64,000 nt of DNA from Chamaea fasciata (GCA_029207755.1 JARCOQ010000002.1:93533087-93597086), one strand, 5' to 3'. Shown: positions 1 through 15,500, numbered from the stretch's first letter. Made by a program: numbers and translations. The notes: generated by a model from the sequence alone, not told the origin.

Positions 1-1921
1 AAATAAAGACTTCTAGTTTCTATTTATAGTAGAAGTATTGATATCTCAACCTGTAACAGCAATAATTATTTCTGTGGTTAGTTTAGTGCCTATCAGCACA
101 GTATTAAGGGACTTAAAGATGCCTAGAAAATGGACGTTCAGTTTGAAAATGTCATAACATTTCTCTGCTATGCCCCAGTGTAGTTGAAAGCATCCAGTGT
201 ACAAGAAGTCTGATGCATACAGTATAAAGATGTTCTGCACAAAGTCTACTCACATGCTTCTTCCCAGTTTTGCAGACTATAGATCAGTTATTAAATAGAA
301 TACTATTTTGCTAGACCAGTGATTTTCAATACTTTTTTTTTTCTTTTTTCAAATTTATAGATAGATAAAAATATTTCCATTGGAGAAGTAGACCTTTTTA
401 AGTCAAAATAAACTTATTTTTCAGTCACCTTTCACATTTTTCTTGGTGTTACCTGATTAATGTTCAATTCAGAAACTAAAAATTTAAACCCTCTGTGGCT
501 GCTGTTGTAGAGCAGCTGAAGAAAAATCTACCCTTAATAAAGGTATTGTACATTCTGCATTAAATTGAGCAAGGTGATAAAGACATATGAATTCAGAGAA
601 TCAGAAAGTCATAAGGCAATAACAGAGGTCTCTTTGTGGATCACTGCATGCACCTTCTGGACAAGTAGCTATTCTGAAGATTCTGTTTTCTGGTGAAAGA
701 ATGGATTTCAAGAGGGATTTCAAGCAGATCATTGGTGTTGCTTTGCAGGTATTTGTGGGAAATCATCCCAGCCAGAGTAAAACAACAGGAATATATTAAA
801 CTTTGTTTACTTTATGCTTACAGTATGTACTGTATTACAATGTAATTGCTTCAGCAGTATATCTTCTAGTAGGGATAATGGTTCTAGTGTCTTTTATTGT
901 TTGTCATTTAAACACTAATTCAATTGCCTTTGCAAATATTTGCTTTCTAGCTGTTACCAGGAAGCTCAGCACAGTGCACCTTTTGAATCAAATCAGGTAA
1001 TCCCTACCATTTCACTTAGTGCCTTCCACAGGATTACTTGAAGAAGTAAGCTTTAGGTGAGGAATTTAACAAACTAGGGACTCTGTCTTATTAAAAATCC
1101 TTGTCTTGCTTTTGTCTAAAAAACCCAGTGTTTGAGCTTCAAATTGAACTAAATAAAGTCACTAATTTTTTTGTTTCTTAGGGTGTTGAGCATATACTTT
1201 GATAGAATGTTTCAACCACTGCCTTGTTTTTAATATTACAGCTTCTACAACTAGGCATTTGTGTGAGGTTAATAATCATCAGGGAACATGATTCTAAGAG
1301 GTTCTGCAAGTGTGCATGTTAGCAAATGTCAAGCCTGTATACAGCTACCTTGCAGATGTACTGCAGTTTCTTAATGTACAAGAACACCTCTTAGAGCAAA
1401 CGCAGACTCTGCAATCACATGCCCTGATAATCCTAATTATCTTTAATGGGACTCAGGAGTTCGTGATAGCAACACATTGGTGTTCAACTTCTTAATTCAC
1501 TGTATGACATCTTGCCTCCGTACTCATCAGTCATACAGTATAGAATTAGAAAAAAGGAATAGGTGGTGTCTTTCTAAAAGACAACCTTCTTGGCTACAAT
1601 AAAGTCAGGAAAAATCCTCCATTTTCCACAGTAAATTTTTTTGTCCAGTCCTTATGTCTAACAATGAAACCTTATTTCTCATTTAACTTCTCTTTTTACT
1701 GTTCAAACACATTTCTTTATTTAATAAAATGCATTTTATTTAGTTTATGCCTCCAAGATTGAAGGCCTTGTTGGATTCCACCTTTTCTACTCATTGAGAA
1801 GTAATTTACTCGTAAAGTTCACCAGAATCATGTAACACTCTGACATTATAAACTACCATGAAACATCAGTGTTTGTAAGTTGGTTGACTTACCTCCTTAA
1901 GCCTAAGTACAATGTCTTGCC
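1..1921. other. AT-rich non-coding DNA, nothing recognised
   Basis: Unremarkable AT-rich sequence. Open frames of 61 to 65 codons (for example 803-1000 and 1310-1495 on the plus strand) have no recognisable motif and are at chance length. I see no repeat family, RNA gene or convincing promoter here. Confidence 0.6.
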
Positions 1922-2466
1922 AAGAATCACAGAATAATTCAGTTGGCAAAGATTTCCAAGATTAGTGTGTGCAACCTTTGATGGGTTACTGCCTTGTCAA
2001 TGAGACCATAGCACTAAATGCTGCACCCAGATATTTCCTGAAGACCTCCAGGGATGGCGACAGCCTGGGGCCAGCCCATTCCCATGCCTAACAATCCTTT
2101 TCATGAAGAAGTTCTTTCTGGTATCCAACGTCCTCTGGCACGGCTTGAGGCTGTGTACTCTTGTCCTGTCACTGGCTACCTGGGAGAAGAGGCTGACCCC
2201 CACCTGGCTACAGTCTCCTTCCAGGTAGCTTTAGAGAGCCATATGGTCTCCCCTGACCCTCCTTTTCTCTGGGCTAAATAACCCCAGCTCCCATAGCTGC
2301 TCCAAGTATGACAATCTCTGGGCCCCTCACCAGCTCCATTGACCTTCTCTGGACACGTTTCAGCACCTCAATGTCTTTGTTGAAGTTAGAGGCCAAAACT
2401 GAGCGCAAGATTTGGGGTGTGACTTCACCAGGGCAGAGTATAGAAGTTCTTAATGGAACAGATCTG
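1922..2466 (-). mobile_element. CR1: CR1 LINE fragment, 3' end
   Basis: Read on the minus strand, this is the 3' part of a chicken-repeat-1 (CR1) non-LTR retrotransposon, truncated at its 5' side as most CR1 copies are. The outer end carries a decayed form of the CR1 tail (agaatcacagaat, then a decayed ggttggaaaagacc block). Inside come the standard blocks: the bulky 'gaagaagttctttct' segment, the 'cctgtcactggctacctggg' segment, 'tctcccctgaccctcc', and a block around 2341-2380 matching the usual 'cttctctggacac...cagcacctcaatgtc' text. Substitutions and small gaps make it an old copy. The 75-codon plus-strand frame at 2054-2281 is a shadow. Sure of the family; the inner boundary is good to about 20 bp. 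Confidence 0.88.
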
Positions 2467-5400
2467 TCATAAAAAATGTCATAAACCCATAGAAACACAT
2501 TGCATACCAGTGTAATTTTGTACAGAAATACTCTATTCAGTAATGTGTGATACTTTGTCTTTTGATATGGTATTTTATGTTGATATTATTACTTTGCAAA
2601 TACTTGAATAGATATCTGTACACTTCCAAAGGGTTTTACATTAATGTTTTCTCTTAGTGCTTCCATTGCAGAGATATTAAAAACAAAAACAAAACAAAAG
2701 GCAGATTTTATTTAAATTATGATTGGAATTTTTGCATTCTACATACGTTTCAGCAGTTTTGATAAACAATAGAATCCATTCAATTTTTATTTTTTGGTCT
2801 GTGATTTTTCAAACTGTTTAAAAAACTAATAAATAGGTTCTGTCATGTATCTGAAGATGGACATAATCTTCAGTATTTGCCTGTCATCACAGGGAGAAAA
2901 GCCCTGGATATCTTTATTTCCTTATGAGCTTGCTTGCAAACTAATAACCCTAGGCAAGCCCATTAATACCTTTACAAGAGTTAACTGGCATAGTGGAGCA
3001 AATCACCTAGTTTAATTCAGTATTCAATGTTAATTCATGATGCCTTCATTGCTCTGTGTTTGGGACAACTAATTAATCAAACTCAGCTTATGTTGTTGAA
3101 ATGATCTGACTAAATAGAATTTAAACTGATTATAATTTTTAAAATAGAATCTCATTACCTGGGTAGATTTGACAGAATGTTTATGTCTATGTTTGAATTG
3201 CTAATGTACAATTAGAAAAGCAATCATGTAACGTATTAGAACACTATGTATTCTGAGAATTATTTATTACTCCTTGAGTAGCCTCTCTGATATGAAAAAC
3301 AAATTTCCACTAATAAATGAAAAAAAGCAGAATTTCAATATCACATCTACAATACCTCTTCATTAATGAACACACAGCCTATATTGAGCTACTTTGAAGA
3401 AAATTAAAAAAAATGCATTGCTAAAATGGAAAAAAAAAAAGGAAAAAATACAAACTGCAAAGGAATTTAGTCTGTTATGCTACAAGGTCGACTTTTTTGA
3501 GAATGTGTTTGGAAGCAATAGTTGCTCTAGCACATATATAGTAAGTATCTCTCTGAATTAAATGACCATGTTTGGAACCACACATACATACCCACCACTA
3601 CACACAGAGAGACACAGAGAGATCATGAGGGATGGGATGAGAATTCCACCATCTTGTGTTTTGTTGTGGTGGTGCATACTTGCTCTCTCCACTCCTCTTC
3701 CATCCTGCTAAACCCTTTTGTGCCTTTATCTTTTGTAATCATATCTTTTGCATCTTTACCCTTTTGAATTCCTTGTCTTCTTGCAAATCATTTTAAATTG
3801 ATTCAAATCCAATTTTCTTATGTATGCTTCCACTATGTAGCAATAGAGTGAACCTTGCCATTAAACTGTTTAAGTCATACTTTCAGAAAGTCATAAAAAC
3901 CTGCTTTTTGACAATACCTTTGATGATGATTCTCTAAGTGACCTAAGCACTCGTTCAAAACATGTATGAAGCAGTGGATCTAATCAAATCCAGCTTGATT
4001 TGCGATGTGCTGTGACATGTATGGAGAATGTAGCAGAATCCTGAGCTAAAAATAATTTCAGATGAAGAAAACCTGGCAGTGTATTCCAGTGGCACAAATA
4101 GCTTCAAGGACCCATTTAGTCCATGGTACAAGAGCAGTCCACAGAGTTCAACACAAGAACCTTCCTGAATCACTTGGATGTTAAGCCCTCAGCCTCAGCC
4201 ATTACCTGTTTCACTTTACAGATGGGCAGTTCTTGCCAATACAGACATGACCATTCTTGTTCTGCAGTCAGTCAGTAGTCTTCAGATACACACAAATGTA
4301 CAGCTTCACCTTGGGTCAGCTGCCACGACTTGCACTATAGACAGAAAGCATTCAGTGGGTACACCTGTATTGCTAAGAACCATTTTCTGTATTAATAAAT
4401 GCTAAGAGGAATCCCTAAAATAGCTTCCTTGCAGGCCAAAAAACATTTCCCAAGGTTTTGAGAGTGTGTTTCGGCATTTAGCTCAAAACTCTTGATGTTT
4501 GGTTTTGAGATGCAAGGTTTTGAGGACAAAGGCAAAGAGACAAGTGCATTCAATAGCTTGAATACAGACATTCCCATTTCAGGCGGCCTCAGTGCCTGTT
4601 AAAGGGACACATTTTTTCCTAAGGCCCGTGGTGAGGGTCTGTGAGTGCACTTGACATGAAGTTTTTAATTTTTTTTTTTCTTTTAAATCTCGATATATAT
4701 AATGTACAAAAAAAAATCACTGTGGTTTCTCCTCTCTTTCCATGTTTATGTGGTTTCCCTCCTTCAGAACTTCAACTATCAACTTCACAGAAAAAAAAAT
4801 CTATTTCTATGTATGGACAATGTAATTGCTAATTTTTTTACTGTATTTGCTGGAGACAATTTTCTGGGAGATGCTACAATCTTTTTTTTACAACCTGATT
4901 TATGGAGAAAAAAAATGAGTGAAAGGATTCTTCTTCCAACGTCTTTCCATTTCTTCTTTGAAATAAACTAATTAACGTGTGATTTACTAATTCACAGGTC
5001 CTTCATGTGAGTTTTAGGTGCAAATCATTTCCTCAACTGTCTCAGCCAGATGTGTGACACTGGGATAATTAAGGAGAAAAAAGTTATTGTTCACAGTTTG
5101 CTAATAATATGACATGTTTACATTTAAAAACCAACCAACTAACCAAACTGGACTTCCTTCAAGGTCACATAAAGACCATGTGCTAGAACTACCATTCTGT
5201 CAGATTTTAGATGCACTAATGTTTTACAGTTAAATGATGGACTCCATGAACCAGTTTTAGCTGGAATTTACCCTATGGAAAACAGTTAAAGTTTATTGTT
5301 ATTGGATACTTTACTAAAACTACAGTCTGCAAGATTATCTTGGGAAACCTGACTGATAAATTTAACATAAGCTTCTAAAAAAACCCACAGTGACATCAAT

Positions 5401-8400
5401 ATCTGACACAGCTGACCAGTCCCACACCACAAAACCCATACCATATTGATATATTAAACTAAAGAAATCTCCACTTGGAACTTATTTAATTAACATAATT
5501 CTCTTACCTCCCAAGATTTTAATATTAAAATCACTTATGGTTCATATACTAAAAGGATGAAGGGATTTAACTATTGGTTAATACTTCTCCTTATTTACAT
5601 ATTCCTGTATTTTTGTTTTTTTTTTCTTTTATCTTCTCCACCAGTTAAACCACAGAAAGAGTCAATAAAATTCTATGTGTGAGCTCGTATTTTACACATT
5701 TAAGTTTTGCAAAGGAAGATTTAATACAGGTAGCTGTATTCTTCTATCTTTGGCAAACAGCAGAGACAAGGTATTAATCTGTATATTCAAAATATACTTG
5801 GTCTATGCATAGAAAACAATGTCCTCAAAAAAATTTAATTTTGTGTCTTAGTATTGCTTTTAATTCCAATCTAAATTCTTTAATGCAAATTTTACCTTGT
5901 TGATCATTGTGATTGTATTTTTGGAAAGTTATTTCCAAGTAATTATTAGGAATCAATCTGTAAATACTAATACTAAGGAATACATTTCCAGCAGTTAACA
6001 TGCTAATGATAGAAATCAAAAGATAAAGGTATTAAAAAAAAAGTCATAAGGTCTTCTTTTTTTTTAACTTGAATAATAATGATAATAGATATTATTATTA
6101 TAAATCTCTGCTCATTTACTCAAGGCTTCCAGTGTTTCAGCCATTCTAAATATATCCTGAGATATAAAGCCAAAGTGATTTGATTACGAAACAAGAATTT
6201 TAGGTCTGTAACAGTACTGATTTTCTGTTTCAAGAAAACCTTTACTTTCTAATGCCTTTCTTTTTCCCTAATACTTCTTCTCATTGATTTACATAACATA
6301 GAAAGATAATTTCCTGATGTTACGTTTAAAATAAATAACATATTTGGGCATCATTATTTTCATCAACACTACAATAAAACATGAATGACACAATAATGAA
6401 AACAAGTAATGACCAGGAAAAGAAATCTTAGTCTCAATTGCACAGTGTTAGATATCTTACTTCTAGTAGATAATGAGAACTGTCATTGACCTTATTCAAG
6501 TCACTTTACACATTTAAGGTACTTTTTCATTTAACAGGTTGGGTCAATTCAGAAGATTTAATATTGACTAAGATGTCTTTTCTTATTGGCAAATGAATAA
6601 ACATTTCACTGCTAAAGCTGACAACAGAACTGCTTGGATTCTTCCAATTTCAGATTTAGAACCCTTCAATTACTACTTCTTACTACATTCACTAGACTTA
6701 ATTATGGTATTTGTTTAAAAGCTCAATTTAATTTGAAAATGTATCTGTTCTTTACTGCCATTCTTAAATGGCCATATATATTTACTACAGTATTTAGTGT
6801 TAGATATGAAAGCTGGTAATGCACAAATATGACTTTTGCATGAACAATTTTGTTTCTTTTTTATCCTAGTGTACAGAAATCCTCTAAGTGAACAAAACAC
6901 CAAATCCAGTTAGCACTGAAATATCTTTTATTATCTTAGATTTTGGAAAGGAGAATCAAAAATCTGCTGAAAAAGTACAAATTTTTAAATCTTTTCCACA
7001 TTTCCAGTCACCTGCCACAACCATTGGTCAATTAGGAACAAATATATTTGGAGACAAAGGCTTTCTGTAGTCCCACAGTCCTTTAGTCCAATGTTTTTAA
7101 TATTTGCATAATAGTATCCAAGACAAAAAAACTACCAATCGAGTAATACAGGACTGTGTGCATTTTTCAGTTTAACAAAGCAAAGATTGTGCAAAAGATG
7201 GAATAAGGAATCCCATAAATGCAATAGACTATTTTTCAGAGAGCTTAACTGAACAATTGTTCTGTGTTTTAAGAACAACCACTTCGGTGTCCTTCCTAGC
7301 ATGGACAGCAATGCCATAGTGAGAAGGAGTAAAAGAGTCAAAATGTGTGACTATCTATAGAGGCAAAGGTTAAGCATAGGTTTGTAGAATTGACCTACTG
7401 GCTCCTTCTAGCACCTAACTTAAAACCAGTTCTCAGATCCTAAAGTTAGAAGTTAATGTTCATCATTTAGTGAATAGAAAAAAAAAAAAGAAAAGAAAAA
7501 GATGATGCATTCAGAAATTGAACATAGTAATAAAGGCAGGTGCTTAAATTTAGACTGTAAAATCTCTCTGCCATTTAACATCTTTTTTATTATTGAGTTT
7601 AAATTAGTTTTTTGAGTCCAGTCATCTACATAGCTAAAAGAACAAACTTTGTTGGCAGCTTAACAAAACATAAGCAATCTGAAATATACAGACAAAGTAT
7701 TTTATTCTTAAAAGAGAAGTTTAACTTCAGAAACATATAGCTTAATTCTTTTGTTACCTTTTATTCTTAATCTGTTCCATAAATATCTTCTTATTTCTGT
7801 TATTTGTTCTAGTACTTCAGAACACACATCCTTGGTGTTACAATTACACAGTGTCTTGGTTAAGAAAAATTTACACTCACAAATGTGAAAATTATGAAGT
7901 ATCTTCAGCGAGCAACAACAAAAATATCTCTGAAAGTTTTTAGTATTTAAATCTTTATAGATGATTAAGAAAATTAACTAAAAAGGAAATTGGTGTGCTG
8001 AGTATTCTGCTAGTTTTGTTTCTAATGTTAAGGAAAAAAAAAGATGAAACTGCTGTTATCACATAATATTTCAAAATATGATGAAGACATTTTTATATAA
8101 ACTAATATAAATTCGGATTCCTTCTTATTTGTTATTTCTGTAGATATGAGTATTTTATATAAACATCTAAAGACACATTCAATTGTCAATATAGAGAAAA
8201 ATAAAGCAATATAGAGATAAATAAAGCAAAATTAGTGCATCACTCAGATGATAGTTTTCGACAAGCAGTTTATCCAGCTGACAGATAAATAATGGGTGGG
8301 ATACCCTTAAACTGCACATGTGGGGTGAAGTACTTCACTGTCCTTCTCAGCCCCCTGACAGCCTGGAGCCAGACTTCAGCATTAACCATCCCACCACGTA

Positions 8401-11400
8401 ATTTTGTGGATGGTTTTGGTTCAAACAGGTGCACAATCAGGGTAGGAAACAGTGCCTCATCTCTCTTGCTCTAGATGTATGGAAGAAAATGAGTAGGAAG
8501 GAAACCTACCTCAGATTATGCACATATTCAAGAAAAAATTGTTCTAAACCAGCTCCCTTTTAAGATTGTTGTGGGCAGCACTAAACAAATGACAGTCCGC
8601 ATTCATGTAGGATGAGGACAAAAGTTTTGTTGGGACTTGGAAGCTGAAACTCTGCTGTTCTTGCAATCCACTTAATGGGATATTTCACTACTACTGAAAG
8701 GCCACAGGCTTTGCGTCAATCTAATAATGCAAAACTTGGTTCAGCCCTTGACTTTAAAGTCTTGGCCTGAACTGATTTTAGATTGTTTTAAGATAAATCT
8801 ACTGCAAAAGCAGCTCTTCCTAAGCAGTGTGGACATGAACTAATCAGTGCAACATCTCTATGGCCATAGATTGATTTGTCCCCATTTGGTTATTTTCTCT
8901 GTTATAAGAGATTTGTGACATGCAGTCTAAAGCTCTTAGACATGCAGCTAATTTCACATTGAGTTACTAGCATACCCCCTAAGACATATCTCATGTTCTC
9001 TCTTTAACTTATCAGAATGCCAATATCTCAAATAAAGAAAAGCTGATCATATGGAGGACCTCATATCCTAGATCTGTTTTGGGCCATAGAAAACAACTAC
9101 ATTTTAATATTATTTCTTCTTCAACAAAAAATGTTGTTTCAAATAGAACATGCAGGGTATTTTCAGAAATTTTTGTGTTTCAACAGGTCAAAATTGAATA
9201 TTTTATTGGAATTTTCTGTTGAAATGCTTTTCTCTCTGTGTGTATAAAATTTGAGCTTTTTTAAAAAAGAAAAATATACTTTTCACTGATGTTGATATGT
9301 TCCTCTTGGATCAACTGGCTCACTGATAAGAATAGTTCTAAAATAAGACTTCAGAGAGGAAGACTGGGATATGCTTATATAATTACAAAAGAAATACCAA
9401 AAAGAATTTTTTTAATAATGGAAAACAAGGATGGAAGTAACAGATGGTGGTCCTTGAATCTTTTCCCCTGGCACAAGTGTCATGGAGCTATCTTTTAATA
9501 AAGGAAAAAAAAGGAAAAAATTAAATAAATCCTTAAAAATAAATATAGAAAATGAAATATCAAAGTATCAAAATAACTCAGGATGTGAAAGAAAAACTCT
9601 GAAATTTGACTCTGTAACTACTTTTTTCCCATTTTCTAATTTCACAAGCTGGACTTTATAATTGATTAAATCAATAATAATGTGTAAAAATTCTGGTTCC
9701 TAGAACGGTGAAAAATGGAAAAATGCTATTTAAATACCTTTTAGGTAAACATTAATGGAATTAGGTAATCAGTGAAATATTTTATTATAATGCCTTGAGG
9801 CAAATATATTACAGATGTAATGGCATGTTATTTTTATCATGGACTACTATAAGTTAAGGCAGACAGCACAATTCAAACATTTTGAATTGTAACTTCATGT
9901 AATACAGGAGCACTTACAGTACATAATGCATCAAGGCTCAAAAAACAGAAAAGGCAATAAAGTTCACATATCCAGCCAATGGCAAATTTGATTAAAAGTC
10001 AATTTTTACAAGGTTTCCATTCTTTTTGCTGTCCCTTGAGGACTGCTGTTCCATTTTAAATTAACATTTTATTATGCTATATGGTTTTTACAGTGTTATT
10101 AGATTAATTAGCTGATCTTGTTTACCTTGGTTGACCTTTTATTTGGTTTTGAATTCAATATTGAGTTCAGTGGATAGAAACTCCAATTGTAATTTCAAAA
10201 CGAATATGCCTCTTCTTTTTAAAAGTAGTTCTTTACACTATATTTAATCTATATCCATTGTATTTCTCAGTGAAGTCAGACATTGTTCTAATGAGATATT
10301 TATCATGGTCTATAGTGGTGGTTACCAACGCAGTTGCCTCCCTAGTCAAGTGGAAAAGCAAACTGAAATTTTTATAGTTCACATATATGAGATTCACAGT
10401 CTTTTAACATAGCTCCTTTTAGCAATACAGAAACTTTTTTTTCTTCCCACCATTAAACAGTGTGCCATTGCTCAGCTGCTTTAGAGGCAATTAAGTACAA
10501 AAATATTAAAGCTGCATCCCTGACACACCATTTGTACTTCCACTGCTAATACAGTAAAATAGACATCCTATTCCATGACAGTTGTAATCTTCATTTTCTC
10601 TTAAAATTTACATGTTATAAGTGTAAAATTGCATTTTTTTTTAATACATAAGAGGTAGATAGCCAAGGGCATAGGATAGGACTAAAGAGAAGGTAAGATA
10701 TGGTCTTGTGGAAGGTATTCTACTCAATTGTCGAGTAACAGGAGATGCGGGGACATAATTTTGATCACATTGAATTATATCTCTCATACTTGCCCAAAAT
10801 ACTGTTACTTTTGCCTTTCCTGTGGATATTTAAAAATTAAGTCTCTTTTGTCTGTTTACTTTCACTATTTTAATAAGACTGAGAGAAGGATTTAAGTTAT
10901 AGCTGGCACCAATAGGAAAGTTAGAATTTTATTAAACATAAACTGGTGGACATAAAACCCCAACCAAATAAATTTACAGGGTATTTTGCTTATCATGTTT
11001 GCTACAGATATTGTGGGGTTTTCTTCCTGAGAAAACTGTTGGCTGCAAATACCTCCAAATCTAAACCTATTCAATTGCTATAGCAAACTCTGGAGATGGC
11101 CATTTAGTTACAGTCTTGTGCAGTCAAATTTTATATCAAATACCTTCTTTTGAAGTCTGATCTTTGTGAAAGAAATTAGAAATTTAAGTATAACTTTTTT
11201 CAGTAAAATAAAAGGTATATTGGAGTTGTCTTTTTTCCCACCTTTCATTGTCTGGACATAATAGTATAGGAGTAATTCTGCCTAAGAGCTGTCACAAGCA
11301 AATGGTTTGCAGTTCACCAACATTCCTACACTTCATTGAAAATCACAGAAATTAAAATTACTGAAAAATACTAAGAAAACAAGAAAAAATGTAGTCTTTT

Positions 11401-12198
11401 CTCCCTCTGTTTTTGAAAAGACAGTTTTGCATACAAAAGGAAAAGAACAAGTAGGCAATGCAAAATAGAAAAAAAAAAAAGGGCACAAATAAACAGTCTT
11501 CCCTTTTCCCCCTAGATTCCCAAGAAATCTAGGATGAGCAATAAAAGCAAAAATAAGTGCTGTTCATACTGCTCTTCATGATCCTAGCTCTTCATGTAAA
11601 AATAGCCAAAATATGATAAACAAAGAGAGAAAAAAAAAAGAGGCAAAAATACAAAGAAGGTGAGAAGATGAAAGAAACATCAACATAAGTACTTTAGTTC
11701 TCTTTGCCTGTTTAGAGATGATATTGTAATTCCCATAATTTGCTGAGAACATGCTGCGATTGAGACTGTCCTTACCCTGCAGCATATCACCAGATTAACA
11801 AGAAAGAAAATACATCACTGATCTAGACATAGGATCAATATCTGTGAAATCTGACAGAAAAACATAGTATGGAACTCAATTTAATACAGAACTATTTCAT
11901 TGCAGATTACAGTAATAGAGAAGACAATATCGATCTTAAAATTTTGTTGTGCAAAGTATTTCGTAAAATAGCTTTGAATTGCATAATCAGCTGCCGGTTT
12001 TTACTATTATCTGGTCAGCAGTAAGATTCTGAATTCACCTATTAGGTTCTAACAGCAAATGTATACTTTTGGTGAACAAATGCAACAACCAAAAATTCTT
12101 CTTGACCCTAAGTGGACATTCCAAAGCCTTTCCAAAATACTCAGGATCATGACATATTGTACACCCTTGCCAAATGAGCTAGATATTAATAGTAGTTT
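2467..12198. other. Long AT-rich non-coding stretch
   Basis: Nearly 10 kb with no gene or interspersed repeat that I recognise. It holds short A runs and a 20-bp direct repeat listed separately. Frames of 60 to 89 codons (4702-4971 plus and 7132-7341 minus are examples) are low-complexity or phenylalanine/lysine-rich and show no domain. Very old repeats could be hidden here and would need a library search. Confidence 0.55.
8187..8226. repeat. 20-bp tandem duplication
   Basis: Two adjacent 20-bp copies, caatatagagaaaaataaag then caatatagagataaataaag, differ at one position. This is a small local duplication with no visible function. Confidence 0.85.
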
Positions 12199-12515
12199 AT
12201 AGAATCACTGAGTTGTTTAGAAAAGACCTTTTATACCATGAAGTCCAACCATTAACCTAACTCTGTCAAGTCCACCACTAAACCATGTCCCTAAGCACCT
12301 AAGCACCACACCTACATGTTTTTATATGCCTCCAGGAATGGTGACTCCAACACTTCCCTGGGCAGCCTGTTCCACTGTTTGGCAATCCTACTGTAAAAAA
12401 AAGTTTTTCGCACTGTCCAATCTAAACCTCCTTTGGTGTAAGTTGAGGCTGCTTCTTCTTGTCTTGCACCACACTCAGGCTATTGATCCCACCACCTTTT
12501 TGGGGAAGCAGCCCT
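12199..12515 (-). mobile_element. CR1: CR1 LINE fragment, 3' end
   Basis: Minus-strand CR1 3' end. It opens on the plus strand with 'atagaatcactgagttg...aaaagacc', the reverse complement of the CR1 tail. It continues with the block that normally reads 'agtccaacc...taaaccatgtccctaagcacc', then 'cacttccctgggcagcctgttcc' and 'ccaatctaaacctcc'. All are hallmark CR1 segments in the right order. After about 12515 the likeness fades, although 12516-12650 has some CR1-like words and may be a diverged continuation. 5'-truncated; no coding part remains. Confidence 0.88.
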
Positions 12516-15500
12516 AATTCCAATGTGACCATTCTGAGGCACTTTGTGGTTTTTAACACCTCAATCACTTTTGAGTCTTTCTTGTTATCTGTATTTCCAT
12601 CCCTGACCTTCACTGAGAGAGCAGGCTGAAACACCTTGCTCACACAAATTGGATTAATAACAAAAAATGGGAGATCCCTGTGTAGTAATAACTTGGACAG
12701 CACTTTTTGGTTTTGGGTTCATCATTTGGTATCTTTAGTTGATTGAGTAGAATGTGCTTTTAAAGAGTCAGAGGTATGGATATCATGTTCATTATTTCAT
12801 CGTGCCTGAATTTCATTAAAGATTTCTTTTAAGTTCTGCTTTTACCAATTTGCCTGCTATTCAGTGGTTCTGTAGACTTTTATGCAGAAGTGAACAGGAC
12901 AAGTTTTAAAGTGGGGTAAAACCCATCCCCTTCCTCCTTATTTCACCAGAAACTCAGAACTCTGGAAAAGAGCTTTACAGAAGTTTGGTTAAATGTATTT
13001 TGGTGTGAAAAGTGCATTATTTTCATAAGCACATGATGAACTCAGTGAAGACAAAAGCTATTTTTTTTTTTTTAATATTTTTAGTTCAGAGAGTGCTTTT
13101 AGGTAATACTTTTGCTTGTTTTCTGAAAAAAAAAACAAACTAAAAATAAAATATTTGAACAAACAAAGTAACAGTTTGCCTTTTTATGGAATACCTTGTA
13201 TCTGTTACATTTGTTAACAGATTTTTTTTCTCCTTTTTTAGTTTAGTACTCACACAAGGCAGAAAATTAAGATAAGGAACGACCATGTATAAATGCCATA
13301 ATCCACAGTCTTTACATTGATAATATGTGTAGCTTCTTTAAGTAGCATCACAACTCTCTCAAAAAGCCCAGAAAACTGAAATGCTGACTCACAAAATCAA
13401 TTTTTTTGGTACACCAGTCCTTGGGCTGAACAAATGAAAAAAGTGTTTCTTAATGTTAAAAGCAAGAAGAGGGAAATTAATAGAAAAATCTTAATTAAGA
13501 TTACTCTTAATTAAATTTAAAAGGTAATAGTAACAGTAATAATGATCCAGTAAAATAGTTATCTGCTTTGTAATTAACACATCTGTTTCTTGTTGCCCAT
13601 GCATTAATTCAGTGTGTATTTGGGGGAGGGTTTATATAAAAATCAGCTCCTCATTTGGTTTTAAATGCTTAAAATTACTTTTAACACCTATTAAGTGTTT
13701 CAAATAACACACATGCCAGCACCTTGTTATGATTGGTCTAGTGGTTTGATTTATAAGTGAACTTCATTTGATACACTCAGTGATTTGAGTTACTGATATC
13801 TACATACAGCAGTGACTTTTTCAATGTATTATGTAATTATATGCAACCATCAATTTAATTCACTTCACTCCTTTTATTTCTTTAAACTTTGTAACTAAAG
13901 AAAACAAACTTTGTCCTTTACACAAAGGACTTGATTTATAAATAACTAGCTACATTCCCTGTAGTTATAATAGGCCAAATTACCAATGAGTTAGTAGAGG
14001 CACTTGAACTTAGCATTTGTGCAAAAGTTTTAGGAAGATGAATATGAACTTTTCTGAAACAATATTATTGATCCATTTGTGAAATCCACTTACATCTTTC
14101 AGTACCTGCCAGTCTGGCTGTAGTGCAATGCACAGGTAGATGGAAAAATATTGTTTTAAAGCGACATATCCAGTAGGTACTATTTAAATATCTAGGGTAC
14201 ACCACTACTGGTGAGAGAATTCATTGCTACAGACCCTTTTCCACAGAAACTAAAAATTACAGCATTGATATTACTTGCCTTTAATTTTTAAAAACTCTGC
14301 TCGCTCAATTTCTTTTCTTCCTGGCTTGCCTCATGTACTTCCAATTCAGCCTTTGAATGGTGAGTAATTTGGAAGCAATGAGAACTGGACAAAGTAAACA
14401 TGGACGTGATGTGGGGATGAATAGACACTTAATGTGATTGGATGGACTACAGCATACCCACTTCTTCTGTAGTTCCCTCCTGCCCCAGCTATGAAAGTTC
14501 TTTTATAGCACTTGAGTACTTATGGAAGAAAAGAATAAAAAATATTTAAATGTCTTGTCTCGCAAGATGAATTTGCAAGATCAAAACAGTTCAGTAGCCT
14601 GCCATCCAATTTATTTATCTTCCAAATTTTTTTCAGTGATCTTGCTCTTAAATTTTGCATATAAATATAAGATATAAATCACTATAAGAATAGTGATACT
14701 AAAGAAATTCCAGCTGTTGTTTAATATTAATATTCAGCTCACCACTGACTGAATCTTTATGAATGTTCTTAAAATGCAGAGATATCAAGACCTTCAGCTG
14801 TATTATCCTCCCATTAAAACAATCATCAGGAAATTCTAAATTCCTGGTTAATGACTTTTTTCTCTTTGACTATTAACATAAAAATGTTACCATTTTTTGC
14901 CTTTTATATGTCATGAGGGGAAGAGTGAACTGTCTTTCCCTCTCAATGAAAAGAATAAGTGATTTTTTAAAAAAAGAAGAAAAAACCCCTGCCTTTAACT
15001 TCCTTTAGGGGGTACCACAACCTTATTTTTACTGTCATTTCCTGAAGATCTTCAGCAATTTTCCACAAAGGCATTTTAGAAAAGTAGTAAAAGGTAGTCT
15101 TGTCTGCTTTTGTCACATTTATGACTTCACTTGTTGTTTGATTTCTTTTTTAACCTTTTGCATTATGGCTTTTGTTTTAGCTTGTGACAAGGCAGAGAGG
15201 GGAAGAGGAGATAAGAGGTTGAGTTGCAACTCTTTTGAGCATAGTGAGACATACTCAATGCATGAGGAAGTTATTAAGACTAAATTTGGATTGACTAATT
15301 TTTTTTATCTGTAGTATGCTGAAAGAATTCAGCAGGAAATTAAGTAAAACTGGTGATTTTTCACTCAGTGTTTTCAAGTGGGAAATAAAGCACAAGACAA
15401 AATAGGAATTGTTATTTCACCTGACCCTAAAAGAAACATAGAAACCAAAATATGGATTATGAACAGAACACAGAATATTTCACTACATTTGGTTGTTGTG